Positions 27,735 to 37,326 of a stretch of 64,000 nt of DNA are shown piece by piece. Numbering within the stretch: position 1 is the stretch's first letter; every line of letters starts with the position of its first letter. Under the pieces are notes generated by a model that did not search any database, had not been told where the DNA came from, and saw nothing but the letters and a program-made list of their open reading frames with translations. Position numbers and translations under genes: made by a program. Source of the DNA: Clostridium sp. UBA4548 (GTDB lineage: Bacteria > Bacillota > Clostridia > Clostridiales > Clostridiaceae); NCBI RefSeq assembly GCF_002387895.1, contig NZ_DGLI01000028.1, forward strand, positions 146,101 to 210,100, written 5' to 3'.

Positions 27735-29102
27735 CTAATTACCCATTATCTTACTTTTTAATGCTATAGCACATTCAATTCTTTTCTTCTGCATTTCACA
27801 GCCTATCTCATAAGGAACATGGATATCACCGTTAAAGTTAAAGTTATTAGCTTGACAACCTCCACTACAGTAGAATCTAGCCCAGCAAGTTTTACAGGTT
27901 GGCTTATTATATATGTGAGCCTCTTTAAAATTCTTGACTAAATCAAAGTTTTTTACACCTTCTGAAATATTTCCCATTAAAAATTCTTCTTTTCCAACAA
28001 ATTGATGACAAGGGTAAATATCTCCATCTGGAGTAATAGCTACATACTCATGACCTGCTCCACAACCTGAAATTCTCTTGTAAACACAAGGTCCTCCCTG
28101 TAAATCTATATTGAAATGATAAAATTTAAAGTCCTTACCTTCTTCATGACGTTTTAACATTTCGTCGTAAAGCATATCATATTGATTAAATATAGTAGGT
28201 AAATCTTCCTCTCTTAAAGAAAGAGGATGCTCATCTGGAAGAACTACAGGTTCAATAGAAATTTCCTCAAAGCCTAAGTCTGCCATATGCTTCACATCTT
28301 CAAAGAAATCAGTATTTTCTCTTGTAAATGTACCTCTAACATAATAAGACTTTGATTTATCTCTAACTTCTACCATCTTTTTGATTTTAGGAAGTATACT
28401 ATCATAGCATCCTGTTCCATCAAATCTTATTCTTACCTTATCGTTGATTTCTTTTCTTCCATCAATGCTAAGAACTATATTTCCCATATTCTTATCTAAA
28501 TAATCCATAGTTTCATCATTTAAAAGAGTAGCATTAGTAGTCATAGTAAATCTAATTACTTTTTTATGAAGCTTTTCTTGCTCTCTTGCATAATCTACTA
28601 TTTCTTTTATGGTATCAAAGGCCATTAAAGGCTCTCCCCCAAATAGGTCTACCTCAATATTTCTTCTTGGTCCTGAGTTTTTAATAACAAAATCTATAGC
28701 TCTTTTTCCTATTTCAGCAGACATAGGTTTTCTACATCCACTGTTATATTCTCCTTCATCAGCAAAGCAATATTTGCATTTTAAGTTGCAATCATGAATA
28801 ATATTTAAGCATAAAGCTTTAATATTCACCTCTGCTTGTCCGCTTTTCATAGCTATATCTTCATATAAATCCTTAGAGTACAGAACTTCTTCCTTCACTA
28901 ATTCCTCTAACTCATTATATACTTCCTCTATTTCTTCTAAAGAATATTTATTGCCATATTCTTTAATAATTTCTTCCTTAGATATTAGCTTGTCTTCATC
29001 TAGAAAGTCATAAACTATTTCATCTACTAGGTGTACTGCTCCAGAATTAACATCTATAATATAAAAATCATTTCCTTGTATAAATTTATGAACTAATGAC
29101 AT
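27735..29102 (-). CDS. scfB: SCIFF peptide radical-SAM maturase
   Basis: A 455-residue radical-SAM enzyme that introduces thioether crosslinks into the SCIFF precursor. The start is the ATG at 29102, with GGGAGG upstream. The SAM cluster motif is CNLKCKYCFAD near residue 105. The N-terminus is a RiPP-recognition region, and the C-terminal SPASM domain has several Cys groups (CxxCWARFYCSGGC). It follows the SCIFF precursor gene by 58 bases with a hairpin between them. The natural role of the SCIFF product is unknown. Confidence 0.95.
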   Translation of the reverse strand: MSLVHKFIQGNDFYIIDVNSGAVHLVDEIVYDFLDEDKLISKEEIIKEYGNKYSLEEIEEVYNELEELVKEEVLYSKDLYEDIAMKSGQAEVNIKALCLNIIHDCNLKCKYCFADEGEYNSGCRKPMSAEIGKRAIDFVIKNSGPRRNIEVDLFGGEPLMAFDTIKEIVDYAREQEKLHKKVIRFTMTTNATLLNDETMDYLDKNMGNIVLSIDGRKEINDKVRIRFDGTGCYDSILPKIKKMVEVRDKSKSYYVRGTFTRENTDFFEDVKHMADLGFEEISIEPVVLPDEHPLSLREEDLPTIFNQYDMLYDEMLKRHEEGKDFKFYHFNIDLQGGPCVYKRISGCGAGHEYVAITPDGDIYPCHQFVGKEEFLMGNISEGVKNFDLVKNFKEAHIYNKPTCKTCWARFYCSGGCQANNFNFNGDIHVPYEIGCEMQKKRIECAIALKSKIMGN

Positions 29103-29127
29103 TTTTTTCCTCCCAACTAAACACAAA

Positions 29128-29148
29128 GCAGTAACCCTTAGTTACTGC
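29128..29148 (-). terminator. Hairpin between the SCIFF gene and its maturase
   Basis: GCAGTAAC and its complement (8 bp, 5-base loop) are followed on the minus strand by TTTGTGTTT. It may act as a partial terminator giving more precursor than enzyme transcript. Confidence 0.55.
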
Positions 29149-29160
29149 CTCTTTAGATAA

Positions 29161-29298
29161 TTAGTTTTCACAAGCTAAATTAGCTACTGTGCATGAAGTT
29201 TTGCATGCTGATTGACAAGAGTTAGCACACTCTTTGCAACCTGGTTTCTTTAAACTTTCTTTGATGTTTGATTTGTTGATTGTTTTGATGTGTTTCAT
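29161..29298 (-). CDS. scfA: SCIFF (six cysteines in forty-five residues) ribosomal peptide precursor
   Basis: A 45-residue peptide starting MKHIKTINKSN, with cysteines at 21, 24, 28, 32, 36 and 43 and the core CKECANSCQSACKTSCTV. This is the SCIFF RiPP precursor found in nearly all Clostridia. SD GGAGG precedes the ATG. It lies immediately upstream of scfB in the same operon. Sequence alone does not show whether the product is exported or acts inside the cell. Confidence 0.95.
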   Translation of the reverse strand: MKHIKTINKSNIKESLKKPGCKECANSCQSACKTSCTVANLACEN

Positions 29299-29327
29299 TT
29301 TTGTTCCTCCACTTGCATGATTATTAT

Positions 29328-29355
29328 TTATAACAAAGCTAGCATTTTTGCTAAC
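29328..29355 (-). terminator. Probable terminator after the TIGR04086-like gene
   Basis: A 7-bp hairpin (arms 29338-29344 and 29349-29355) is followed by a short T-rich run on the minus strand, ten bases after the upstream gene's stop. Confidence 0.5.
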
Positions 29356-29364
29356 CTTACTATT

Positions 29365-29739
29365 TTAATCTCCTAGATTTACTGCTAACATTCCTGATAA
29401 TGATCCTACTGCCATTGCAAGCAATAATCTTATAAAGTCTCCTCCATCAACACCAAAACCTTTTCCACATAGTACAGATACTATGTAAAGTATTAACATG
29501 TAGAAAACTGCTACTAATAATCCAATAAGCCATCCTTTATTTCCCGACTGCAAAGTTGCATAAACTGAACCATACAATACACTTAATAAAGTTAACACTA
29601 CAATAAATGCAGAAGTAACCTTAGGGCTAAAGGGTGTAAAAGCTGTGATTAAAGAATAAATTAGTACGCAAAGCATTGTGGTGATTGATGCTCTTAGGAC
29701 TCCTTGACCTATACATGAGTATTTTAATCTTTTATACAT
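29365..29739 (-). CDS. TIGR04086-like small membrane protein
   Basis: A 124-residue protein with four hydrophobic helices, including ITTMLCVLIYSLITAF and LIGLLVAVFYMLILYIVSVL, and a C-terminal GSLSGMLAVNLGD. This type of protein is regularly found next to yajC and the SCIFF locus in clostridia, as here. Its function is unknown. Confidence 0.8.
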   Translation of the reverse strand: MYKRLKYSCIGQGVLRASITTMLCVLIYSLITAFTPFSPKVTSAFIVVLTLLSVLYGSVYATLQSGNKGWLIGLLVAVFYMLILYIVSVLCGKGFGVDGGDFIRLLLAMAVGSLSGMLAVNLGD

Positions 29740-29800
29740 ATATAATCCCCCCCATCTATATAATAAATATGAGTAAATAGGGGGAATTATTCACAATATA

Positions 29801-30076
29801 TTATTTTTCTGTCTCGTTAGTAGTAACTTGACCAATACCCATTTTAGCTAATTTTATTCTAGCTCTGTCTGGACCTGTCTCTAAAATGATATAGTCTTCT
29901 TGGATGTTTATAATTTTACCCATTATACCACCCTTTGACACAACCTCATCATTTACTTTTAATGATGATAACATATCATTGTATTGTTTTTTTCTTTTCT
30001 TTTCTGGTACGAAAATCATAAGATAAAATAATCCAAGAACAATTATCATAGGTGCAAAAGCCATTATTTGATTCAT
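29801..30076 (-). CDS. yajC: Preprotein translocase accessory subunit YajC
   Basis: A 91-residue protein with one N-terminal membrane helix (IMAFAPMIIVLGLFYLMIF) followed by the conserved PEKKRKKQYNDMLSSLKVNDEVVSKGG. It associates with SecDF. It sits between tgt and the TIGR04086-like gene, the usual order. Confidence 0.95.
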   Translation of the reverse strand: MNQIMAFAPMIIVLGLFYLMIFVPEKKRKKQYNDMLSSLKVNDEVVSKGGIMGKIINIQEDYIILETGPDRARIKLAKMGIGQVTTNETEK

Positions 30077-30094
30077 AATATTTCCTCCCTTCTC

Positions 30095-31225
30095 TTATGC
30101 TCTTCCGTTCCATTGATTTAGCTTCTCTTCTTTAAAAGCCTCAAAGTAATCTCCATCAATGGCACTTCTTATATCTTCCATAAGCTTATTATAGAAATAT
30201 AAATTATGCAATACACAAAGTCTCATAGCTAACATTTCCTTAGCCTTAAATAAGTGTCTTATATAAGCTCTTGTGTAGTGCTTGCACGCTGGACACTGAC
30301 ATTCTTCATCTATAGGATTGCTGTCTAACTCGAACTTTGCATTCATTAAATTTATTTTACCATATTTAGTGAATACATGTCCATGTCTTCCATTTCTAGC
30401 TGGTAACACACAATCGAAAAAGTCCACTCCCCTAGAAACTGCCTCTAATATATTGCTTGGAAGTCCTACTCCCATTAAGTATATAGGCTTATCTTCTGGA
30501 AGATGAGGTACTACTGCATCAATAACTCTATACATTTCTTCATGAGTTTCTCCAACAGCAAGGCCTCCGATAGCATATCCATCTAAATCCATTTTAGTAA
30601 TGGTTTTAGCATGTTCTATTCTTATATCCTCATAGGTTCCACCTTGATTTATACCAAATAGCATTTGCTTTTTGTTTATAGTATCTGGTAATGAATTTAA
30701 TCTATCCATTTCAACTTTGCATCTTTCAAGCCATCTAGTAGTTCTTGCCACAGAGTTAATTACATATTCTCTCGTTGAAGGATTTGGAATACATTCATCA
30801 AAAGCCATAGCAATTGTTGACGCTAAATTGCTTTGTATTTGCATACTTTCCTCTGGTCCCATGAATATCCTTCTTCCATCTATGTGAGAACTAAAGTAAA
30901 CCCCTTCTTCCTTAATCTTTCTCATGGAAGCTAAGGAAAAAACTTGAAACCCACCAGAATCTGTTAAAATTGGTCTATCCCAATTCATAAACTGATGAAG
31001 TCCTCCCATCTGCTTTACTACTTTGTCTCCTGGTCTTAAATGTAGGTGATATGTATTTGATAGTTCCACTTGGCATTCTATTTCCTTTAAATCCATAGAG
31101 GATACAGCACCCTTAATAGCTGCTAAAGTACCAACATTCATAAATACTGGAGTTTGTATCACCCCATGAGGAGTGTGGAATTCACCTCTTCTAACTTTTC
31201 CTGATTTTTTTAGTAACTTATACAT
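30095..31225 (-). CDS. tgt: Queuine tRNA-ribosyltransferase
   Basis: A 376-residue TIM-barrel enzyme that exchanges guanine 34 for preQ1 in tRNAs with GUN anticodons. The substrate-site aspartate is in LTDSGGFQVFSL, the nucleophile is in FDCVLPARNGRHGHVFT, and the zinc ligands are in CQCPACKHYTRAYIRHL. It lies downstream of queA, the next enzyme of the pathway. Confidence 0.98.
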   Translation of the reverse strand: MYKLLKKSGKVRRGEFHTPHGVIQTPVFMNVGTLAAIKGAVSSMDLKEIECQVELSNTYHLHLRPGDKVVKQMGGLHQFMNWDRPILTDSGGFQVFSLASMRKIKEEGVYFSSHIDGRRIFMGPEESMQIQSNLASTIAMAFDECIPNPSTREYVINSVARTTRWLERCKVEMDRLNSLPDTINKKQMLFGINQGGTYEDIRIEHAKTITKMDLDGYAIGGLAVGETHEEMYRVIDAVVPHLPEDKPIYLMGVGLPSNILEAVSRGVDFFDCVLPARNGRHGHVFTKYGKINLMNAKFELDSNPIDEECQCPACKHYTRAYIRHLFKAKEMLAMRLCVLHNLYFYNKLMEDIRSAIDGDYFEAFKEEKLNQWNGRA

Positions 31226-31408
31226 GTTATCCCGTCCTTTTAGTTACTTATATATTTTATTCATCATAAACACTAGTCCTATTTTCTAAAGCCACTTATA
31301 TAACAACATCCACTAAAACATACCTTGTTAAATTGTAAGTAATTCAAATTTGCCTCAAACTTGTATCTATGAAACCTTATTGAAAGATCATCTGGTGTTT
31401 CTTAGGAA

Positions 31409-32434
31409 TTAGTGGATAAACATAGCATCTCCAAAACTAAAAAATCTATATTTGTTTTCCACAGCAACATTATAAGCATTCATAATAATTTCTCTGTTTG
31501 AAAAAGCACTAATTAACATTATTAATGTAGATTCTGGAAGGTGGAAATTAGTTATTAAGGCATCTACTATTTTAAATTTATAACCCGGATAAATAAATAT
31601 ACTAGTATAACCTGAAGCTTCTCTAACTCTGCCATTTTCATCTGCAATGCTCTCTAAAGTTCTGTTAGAAGTAGTTCCTACCGCGATAACTTTTTTCCCT
31701 TTTTCCTTAGTTCTATTTATTATTTCTGCATTTTCACTATTTAAGTAATAGTATTCTTCATGCATTTCATGTTCTTCTATATTCTCAGCTTTTACCGGCC
31801 TAAAGGTTCCTAAGCCTACGTGTAAGGTTACAAAGGCAATATTAATTCCCTTAGCTTTAATTTCCTCCAATAATTCCTTAGTAAAATGAAGCCCTGCTGT
31901 AGGCGCCGCTGCTGATCCAACTTCTTTAGAATATACAGTTTGATATCTTTCCTTATCTTCCAGCTTTTCTGTAATATAAGGTGGTAATGGCATTTCTCCT
32001 AGAGCATCTAGTACAGCTTCAAAAATTCCTTCGTAGAAAAATTTAACTTTCCTATTTCCATTATCTAAAACTTCTATAACTTCCGCTTTAAGCTCTCCAT
32101 TTCCAAAAGTAAAGGTAGCTCCAACCTTAGCACGTTTTCCTGGTTTAACTAGAGTTTCCCATATGTCCTTTTCTAATCTTCTTAGAAGAAGAAACTCCAT
32201 TTTCCCTCCAGAACCTTCCTTCGAACCATAAAGTCTTGCTGGCATAACCCTAGTATCATTTAAAACTAGGCAATCACCTTCTTCAAGGTAACCAATTATA
32301 TCTTTGAAAATCTTATGTTCAATATGTCCAGTACTTTTATCTAACACCATTAATCTTGATTCATCTCTTTTTTCTAAAGGATGTTGTGCTATTAATTCTT
32401 CTGGAAGATGAAAACTAAAATCTTTAACCTTCAA
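31409..32434 (-). CDS. queA: S-adenosylmethionine:tRNA ribosyltransferase-isomerase
   Basis: A 341-residue enzyme that builds epoxyqueuosine on preQ1-modified tRNA. The start is probably the TTG at 32434, six bases after GGGGTG, giving the usual N-terminus KVKDFSFHLPEELIAQHP. The GTG at 32443 lies inside the SD. LHFTKELL and the motif FHLPESTLIMLISAF are conserved. It is followed by tgt after a 180-base gap with no visible feature. Confidence 0.96.
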   Translation of the reverse strand: MKVKDFSFHLPEELIAQHPLEKRDESRLMVLDKSTGHIEHKIFKDIIGYLEEGDCLVLNDTRVMPARLYGSKEGSGGKMEFLLLRRLEKDIWETLVKPGKRAKVGATFTFGNGELKAEVIEVLDNGNRKVKFFYEGIFEAVLDALGEMPLPPYITEKLEDKERYQTVYSKEVGSAAAPTAGLHFTKELLEEIKAKGINIAFVTLHVGLGTFRPVKAENIEEHEMHEEYYYLNSENAEIINRTKEKGKKVIAVGTTSNRTLESIADENGRVREASGYTSIFIYPGYKFKIVDALITNFHLPESTLIMLISAFSNREIIMNAYNVAVENKYRFFSFGDAMFIH

Positions 32435-32459
32435 TGTTAACACCCCTTTTTTCTTAGTT

Positions 32460-33470
32460 TTAAAACAATTTCCCTTCTGGAATTGCTCTATTTAAATGAT
32501 TATAAGCCTTATTAGAAGCAACTCTTCCTCTAGGAGTTCTAATAATAAACCCTTTTTGAATCAAATAAGGTTCATACACATCCTCTATGGTTCCAACTTC
32601 TTCCCCTATATAGTAAGCAAGAGTTTCAAGTCCCACAGGTCCTCCTCCAAAATTATCAATGATAGCTTCTAAAATCTTATTATCAACTCTATCAAAACCT
32701 TCACTATCTATCTCTAAAAGCTCTGCTGCTAATTTTACAGTATTAAAATCTATGTGTCCATGACCTTTTACTAAACAATAATCTCGGACTCTTTTAAGTA
32801 GTCTATTTGCAATCCTTGGTGTACCCCTTGAACGCTTTGCAACTTCAATTGCAGCATCTTCATCCATTCCCACATTTAAAATACTTGAAGATCTTATAAC
32901 AATTTCTTTTAATTGCTCTTCATCATAGTATTCCATTGGACACATTACCCCAAACCTATCTCTTAAGGGAGAGGTTAAAAGTCCCGCTCTAGTAGTTGCC
33001 CCAATTAAGGTAAACTTAGGTAAGTCAAGTCTTATAGACTTTGCAGAAGCTCCTTTACCAATAACAATATCTAAAGAATAATCTTCCATAGCTGGATAAA
33101 GAATTTCCTCTACAGCTCTATTCAGCCTATGAATCTCATCTATAAAAAGCACATCAAAATTGCTTAATCCCGTAAGTATCGCTGCTAAATCTCCTGCTCT
33201 CTCAATAGCAGGACCCGAAGTTATTTTTAAGTTGCCACCCATTTCTTTAGCAATAATATTTGCTAAAGTAGTTTTTCCAAGTCCTGGTGGTCCATACAAT
33301 AATACATGGTCCAAAGGCTCTTTTCTGATTTTTGCTGCCTGCAAAAATATGCTTAATCTTTCCTTAACTTTTTCCTGTCCTATGTATTCCTTAAGCCTTT
33401 GGGGTCTTAAAGAATATTCTACTTCTACATCCTCTTCTTTAAATTCAGAAGAAATAACTCTTTCCTCCAT
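32460..33470 (-). CDS. ruvB: Holliday junction branch migration helicase RuvB
   Basis: A 336-residue AAA+ motor. It has Walker A GPPGLGKTT, Walker B LFIDEIHRL, sensor TLIGATTRAG and a C-terminal winged helix (RTPRGRVASNKAYNHL). With RuvA it drives branch migration. SD AGGGGAGG precedes the ATG. It directly follows ruvA. Confidence 0.98.
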   Translation of the reverse strand: MEERVISSEFKEEDVEVEYSLRPQRLKEYIGQEKVKERLSIFLQAAKIRKEPLDHVLLYGPPGLGKTTLANIIAKEMGGNLKITSGPAIERAGDLAAILTGLSNFDVLFIDEIHRLNRAVEEILYPAMEDYSLDIVIGKGASAKSIRLDLPKFTLIGATTRAGLLTSPLRDRFGVMCPMEYYDEEQLKEIVIRSSSILNVGMDEDAAIEVAKRSRGTPRIANRLLKRVRDYCLVKGHGHIDFNTVKLAAELLEIDSEGFDRVDNKILEAIIDNFGGGPVGLETLAYYIGEEVGTIEDVYEPYLIQKGFIIRTPRGRVASNKAYNHLNRAIPEGKLF

Positions 33471-33514
33471 AGCATCCTCCCCTTTTTAAAGAGTTTTTAA
33501 TGAATTAAAAAGTT

Positions 33515-34108
33515 TTAATTCATTAAAACTTGCAAACATCCTTTTATCATATCTTCTATGGATTTGGATTTATCCACATTGCTTAAAGCTTTTTCCGCTT
33601 CCTTCTCTGAATAACCCAAAGCAATAAGAGCTCCAAAAACTTCCGAAATTCTTTCTTCATTGCTTTCAACAGCTGAGATGCTAGTGTTTTTAGAAACTGT
33701 ATCTTCTAATTTAATCTTATCCTTAAGTTCTAATATTATTCTTTGGGCTGTTTTTTTGCCAATCCCCGGTGCCTTAGTCAAAGTTTTTTCATCTCCACTG
33801 AGTATAGCATATTGAAGATTAGTAACATTACAAATAGACATTAAGGATAAAGTAGCTTTAGCTCCCACACCATTAATAGTAAGTAGTAAATTAAACATCC
33901 CTATTTCATCTTTAGTTAAAAATCCATATAATCCAATAAAATCTTCTCTAACCACTTGCTGAAGATACAGAGTAATATCTGCACCTACAGAAGGTAAACT
34001 AGATATGGTGCTGCCTGAGGTAAATACCTTATAACCTATTCCCATATTTTCAACTACTATGTAATCTTTAGCTAATCCTATAAAAGTTCCCTTTATGTAT
34101 TCGTACAT
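33515..34108 (-). CDS. ruvA: Holliday junction DNA helicase RuvA
   Basis: A 197-residue junction-binding subunit with an N-terminal OB domain (MYEYIKGTFIGLAKDYIVVEN), helix-hairpin-helix motifs (GVGAKATLSLMS, APGIGKKTAQRIILELKDK) and a C-terminal three-helix domain that contacts RuvB. Length is normal. It starts the ruvAB-queA-tgt-yajC run. Confidence 0.98.
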   Translation of the reverse strand: MYEYIKGTFIGLAKDYIVVENMGIGYKVFTSGSTISSLPSVGADITLYLQQVVREDFIGLYGFLTKDEIGMFNLLLTINGVGAKATLSLMSICNVTNLQYAILSGDEKTLTKAPGIGKKTAQRIILELKDKIKLEDTVSKNTSISAVESNEERISEVFGALIALGYSEKEAEKALSNVDKSKSIEDMIKGCLQVLMN

Positions 34109-34266
34109 ATATAATCACCTGTTATCTTATTTATTTTATGAAAAATGAAAATTCAAACTTAAACCATATTGAAGTATTCCAACTTAGATTTCTTAATTAT
34201 GTTTGCATTGGAAGCCTATAACAACTATATATTACTTTACCATCTATAATACCACAATTCAACAAA

Positions 34267-34300
34267 AAACCTTAAGGAATAATCATCCTTAAGGTTTTTT
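34267..34300 (-). terminator. Terminator of the BofC-like gene (bidirectional form)
   Basis: A perfect 12-bp stem (AAACCTTAAGGA and its complement, 34267-34278 and 34286-34297) is flanked by T-runs on both strands. Confidence 0.88.
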
Positions 34301-34301
34301 G

Positions 34302-34967
34302 TTATGTGCTACAAAGTGACTGACCATATTCTACAGCATCTTGTATATTTGAAAACTGATAATCTTTATCCCCATAATACAAAGATTTTAAAAGATTACC
34401 TTTGTCCTCTATGTCCTTTAATGTTATGTTGGAATTATCTTCTCTTTTTGGATTTATAATTTTGCTTTCAACTACTCTAATGCTTTCATCCTTTTCCTTC
34501 TTATATATAACCATATTATTATCTTTAATACCTATAAAATAACTGTCAGGGGAATAATTATATCCTGCTACCTCCTTAATGAAAATAGCATCATTTTTGG
34601 TAAACTGTTGAAGTTTATATCCGAACTTCTTAAAAATTTCCTCTAATTGACTTTCATTAAGCCCTATTAATTTTTCCTTTTCAATTTTAATACTTTCGTC
34701 AATCTTATTATCAGCTTTAATGTGGTCCAAACAATTGGCATATCTTACTAAAAATTCTAGTTTTGTATCTTTTGTAATAATAACACCATTTTCCTTTATA
34801 AAACTAGTTTCCTTTGTCTCTGCTAATACACTCTCATCTAGATTATCACCATGGGTTCCTTTATTTATGAAGCTCAAACTAAGAGCATAACTAGCAGTAA
34901 AAAGACATATGGCAATGAATGTTATAACTATATAAAACATCTTATTTTGTTTAAATTCTTTTAACAT
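34302..34967 (-). CDS. BofC C-terminal-domain-like secreted or membrane-anchored protein
   Basis: A 221-residue protein starting at the ATG at 34967 with AGGAGGG upstream. One N-terminal membrane helix (FYIVITFIAICLFTASYAL, about residues 10-28) is followed by an extracytoplasmic domain. The tail KSLYYGDKDYQFSNIQDAVEYGQSLCS resembles the BofC C-terminal domain, which in Bacillus takes part in forespore-to-mother-cell signalling. The assignment is by general resemblance only. It stands alone next to ruvA. Confidence 0.5.
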   Translation of the reverse strand: MLKEFKQNKMFYIVITFIAICLFTASYALSLSFINKGTHGDNLDESVLAETKETSFIKENGVIITKDTKLEFLVRYANCLDHIKADNKIDESIKIEKEKLIGLNESQLEEIFKKFGYKLQQFTKNDAIFIKEVAGYNYSPDSYFIGIKDNNMVIYKKEKDESIRVVESKIINPKREDNSNITLKDIEDKGNLLKSLYYGDKDYQFSNIQDAVEYGQSLCST

Positions 34968-35024
34968 AATATCCCTCCTATAAGGGATTATCACCACTCT
35001 AAAGATTTTTATACAATTATTCAT

Positions 35025-35139
35025 TGATTTTTTTAATATTTTGTGAAGTATTTCTTTAATTATTCATTTATATAAATTCACTCCATATACCTGATGTGGA
35101 CTTAACTTTACTCTTTACCTCAAAAAATACTTCACCTTT
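35025..35139. other. Upstream part of the pepF/BofC-like intergenic region
   Basis: AT-rich sequence ahead of the BofC-like gene. No clear promoter or other element is visible; the rest of the 300-base gap is the pepF terminator and its surroundings. Confidence 0.4.
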
Positions 35140-35194
35140 ACATAAATAAAAAGAAACTGGTTTGTAATGCACTCTTGTGCATTACAAACCAGTT
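35140..35194 (-). terminator. Long perfect hairpin terminator downstream of pepF
   Basis: An 18-bp perfect stem (35155-35172 with 35177-35194) has a 4-base loop and is followed on the minus strand by TTTCTTTTTATTT. It lies 140 bases after the pepF stop. Confidence 0.85.
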
Positions 35195-35332
35195 CCCTTA
35201 TTTAGAATTATGATTTCCCACAATATTTTAACCAGCACTTAAAAGAGTAACTGCTCCATGTTGTTTAAGCTAGAATTAAAATTCCTTCTAAAGCAGTTTA
35301 ACCTAAAGAACTTGTTCATTTCTTAATAATTT

Positions 35333-37108
35333 TTATCTCTTCAAGCTTAGCTCTAAGAATTTCTCAATATCTTCTTCAATGATGCTTAAAGAACCTCTCC
35401 AGAAATCAACTGAGTTAATATCAATGTTCATTATCTTAGTAACCTCAGCTACTTTTAATTTTCCTGTAACACTAAGTAACTTATCATACTCTTCAACAAA
35501 GGATTCTCCTCTTTTTAAGTATTCTGCATATAAGCCCTTTGCAAATAATAATCCAAAAGCATATGGGAAGTTGTAGAAGTTATATCCTGCTTCATAGTAG
35601 TGTGGTTTGCATACCCACATATAAGGATGTAGATATTCCTGATCTAGTCCATCTCCATAAGCTTCCTTTTGAGCTTCTATCATTAAGTTTTTTAATTCCT
35701 CACTGCTTAATGAGCTTACTTTTCTATTTTCAAATAAATTACTTTCAAAGATAAATCTGCTTAAGATATCTACAATTATTTGAGTGCTATCTGAAATTTC
35801 ATTTTCTAAAATTGAAAAGGCTTCTTCCTCTGTAGCTGTTTTTATAGCAGCCTTCTTTACTATAGTTTCACAGAAGGTTGATGCAGTTTCTGCAATTGGC
35901 ATTGGATAGTCACTATTTAAATATAATTCATCCTTTAAGCACTCTCCATGATAACCATGTCCAAGTTCATGAGCCATGGTTATTACATCACTTAAGGTAT
36001 TACCATAGTTAAGCATTATACGGCTTTCACCTATCATTTGAAGATTGCTGCAGAAAGCTCCTCCTACTTTTCCTTCTCTTGGGTAAACATCTATCCAACT
36101 ATTATCAAAGGCTCTTTTTGCAAAGTCCCCTAACTTATGGCTAAAGCTTCTAAAGTTTGCCTCAACAAAAGCCTTACCTTTTTCATATTCAAATTCCATT
36201 TCTACATTTCCCATTGGTGCAAATAATTCATAAAAAGGAAGTCCGTTATTATGTCCTAATAACTCACCTTTTCTTCTTAAATACTTTCTAAAGGTTGGAA
36301 GGCTCTCCTTCATAGCAGTAATCATTGCATCTAGAGTTTCTTTACTCATTCTAGATTTAAATAAGCTCTCATGCAATGGGGACTCAAAACCTCTCAAGTT
36401 AGCTACAGTTATAACTTCACCTTTAATTCCATTAAGAGCTGCAGCCACTGCCTCTTCAACCTTTGAATAAGCTTTCAGTTCTGCCTCATAAGCAGCCTTT
36501 CTTACCTTCCCCTCCTTATGATGAGCTAAATTTCTAGCTACAGTAAGCGGTACAGATTTTAATTCTCCATTTTCTTCAATTTCCACTCTTAAGTTAGAAG
36601 TTACTAAGTTTTTCATCTTGGACCAAGCACTTGAACCTGTAGTTCTCATCTTGGCAATAATTCCTTCTTCTTTATCACTTAGCATATATTTGCTTTCTTC
36701 TGCTATAGATGTTAAGAAGAATTCATATACCTTTAATTTATCTGAGCTTTGGATAATTTCTTGTAGGTTTTCTATGCTACCAATAAATTTGTAAACCTTA
36801 GCAGATGGTTCTGCAATTTTACTATACTTTTCTTCCCCAATTTCCATATTCTTCTGTGCTTCAGTGTTATTAGTATCCACACTTAAAATTAAAGATGCAA
36901 AACTTAAAACTTTATTAAAGTTTATTATCATCTCTGTATTAAGAGTAATATACTTTTCTAACAATTCCTTTTTGCACTCATAAGTATCTAGTGAGTTTGC
37001 AAAATCTATATACGCTTTAACATACTCATCACATTTTGCCATATCACGGCTATATTCTTCACTATCAAAAGAAGAATATAATTCTTTTAAACTCCAGTTT
37101 TCTTTCAT
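35333..37108 (-). CDS. pepF: Oligoendopeptidase F (M3 metallopeptidase)
   Basis: A 591-residue cytoplasmic zinc peptidase that degrades oligopeptides. The zinc motif is TMAHELGHGYHGE near residue 380, with the third ligand region PMPIAETASTFCETIV following. Length is typical. It is a single-gene unit with its own terminator. Confidence 0.95.
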   Translation of the reverse strand: MKENWSLKELYSSFDSEEYSRDMAKCDEYVKAYIDFANSLDTYECKKELLEKYITLNTEMIINFNKVLSFASLILSVDTNNTEAQKNMEIGEEKYSKIAEPSAKVYKFIGSIENLQEIIQSSDKLKVYEFFLTSIAEESKYMLSDKEEGIIAKMRTTGSSAWSKMKNLVTSNLRVEIEENGELKSVPLTVARNLAHHKEGKVRKAAYEAELKAYSKVEEAVAAALNGIKGEVITVANLRGFESPLHESLFKSRMSKETLDAMITAMKESLPTFRKYLRRKGELLGHNNGLPFYELFAPMGNVEMEFEYEKGKAFVEANFRSFSHKLGDFAKRAFDNSWIDVYPREGKVGGAFCSNLQMIGESRIMLNYGNTLSDVITMAHELGHGYHGECLKDELYLNSDYPMPIAETASTFCETIVKKAAIKTATEEEAFSILENEISDSTQIIVDILSRFIFESNLFENRKVSSLSSEELKNLMIEAQKEAYGDGLDQEYLHPYMWVCKPHYYEAGYNFYNFPYAFGLLFAKGLYAEYLKRGESFVEEYDKLLSVTGKLKVAEVTKIMNIDINSVDFWRGSLSIIEEDIEKFLELSLKR

Positions 37109-37284
37109 TGACTTCGCCCCCTATAAAAATTAATGTTATCATTTCCCATTTTATCACTTTTTCTTAATAATTTGAATATTTTTATATGACTACACAGAAG
37201 TTTTACATTTGTAAACTAAAGTGCACAGTAACACTTGTTTTTTTATATTAATGAATTATATTAAACTTTTCTTGTAAATTCTTA

Positions 37285-37319
37285 TAAAATAAAAAGAAGC
37301 TCTAAATAAAGCTTCTTAA
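37285..37319 (-). terminator. Terminator of the DUF3785-like gene
   Basis: AAGAAGCT and AGCTTCTT pair around a short AT loop, followed on the minus strand by TTTTATTTT. It starts 8 bases after the gene's stop. Confidence 0.8.
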
Positions 37320-37326
37320 TTAGGAA

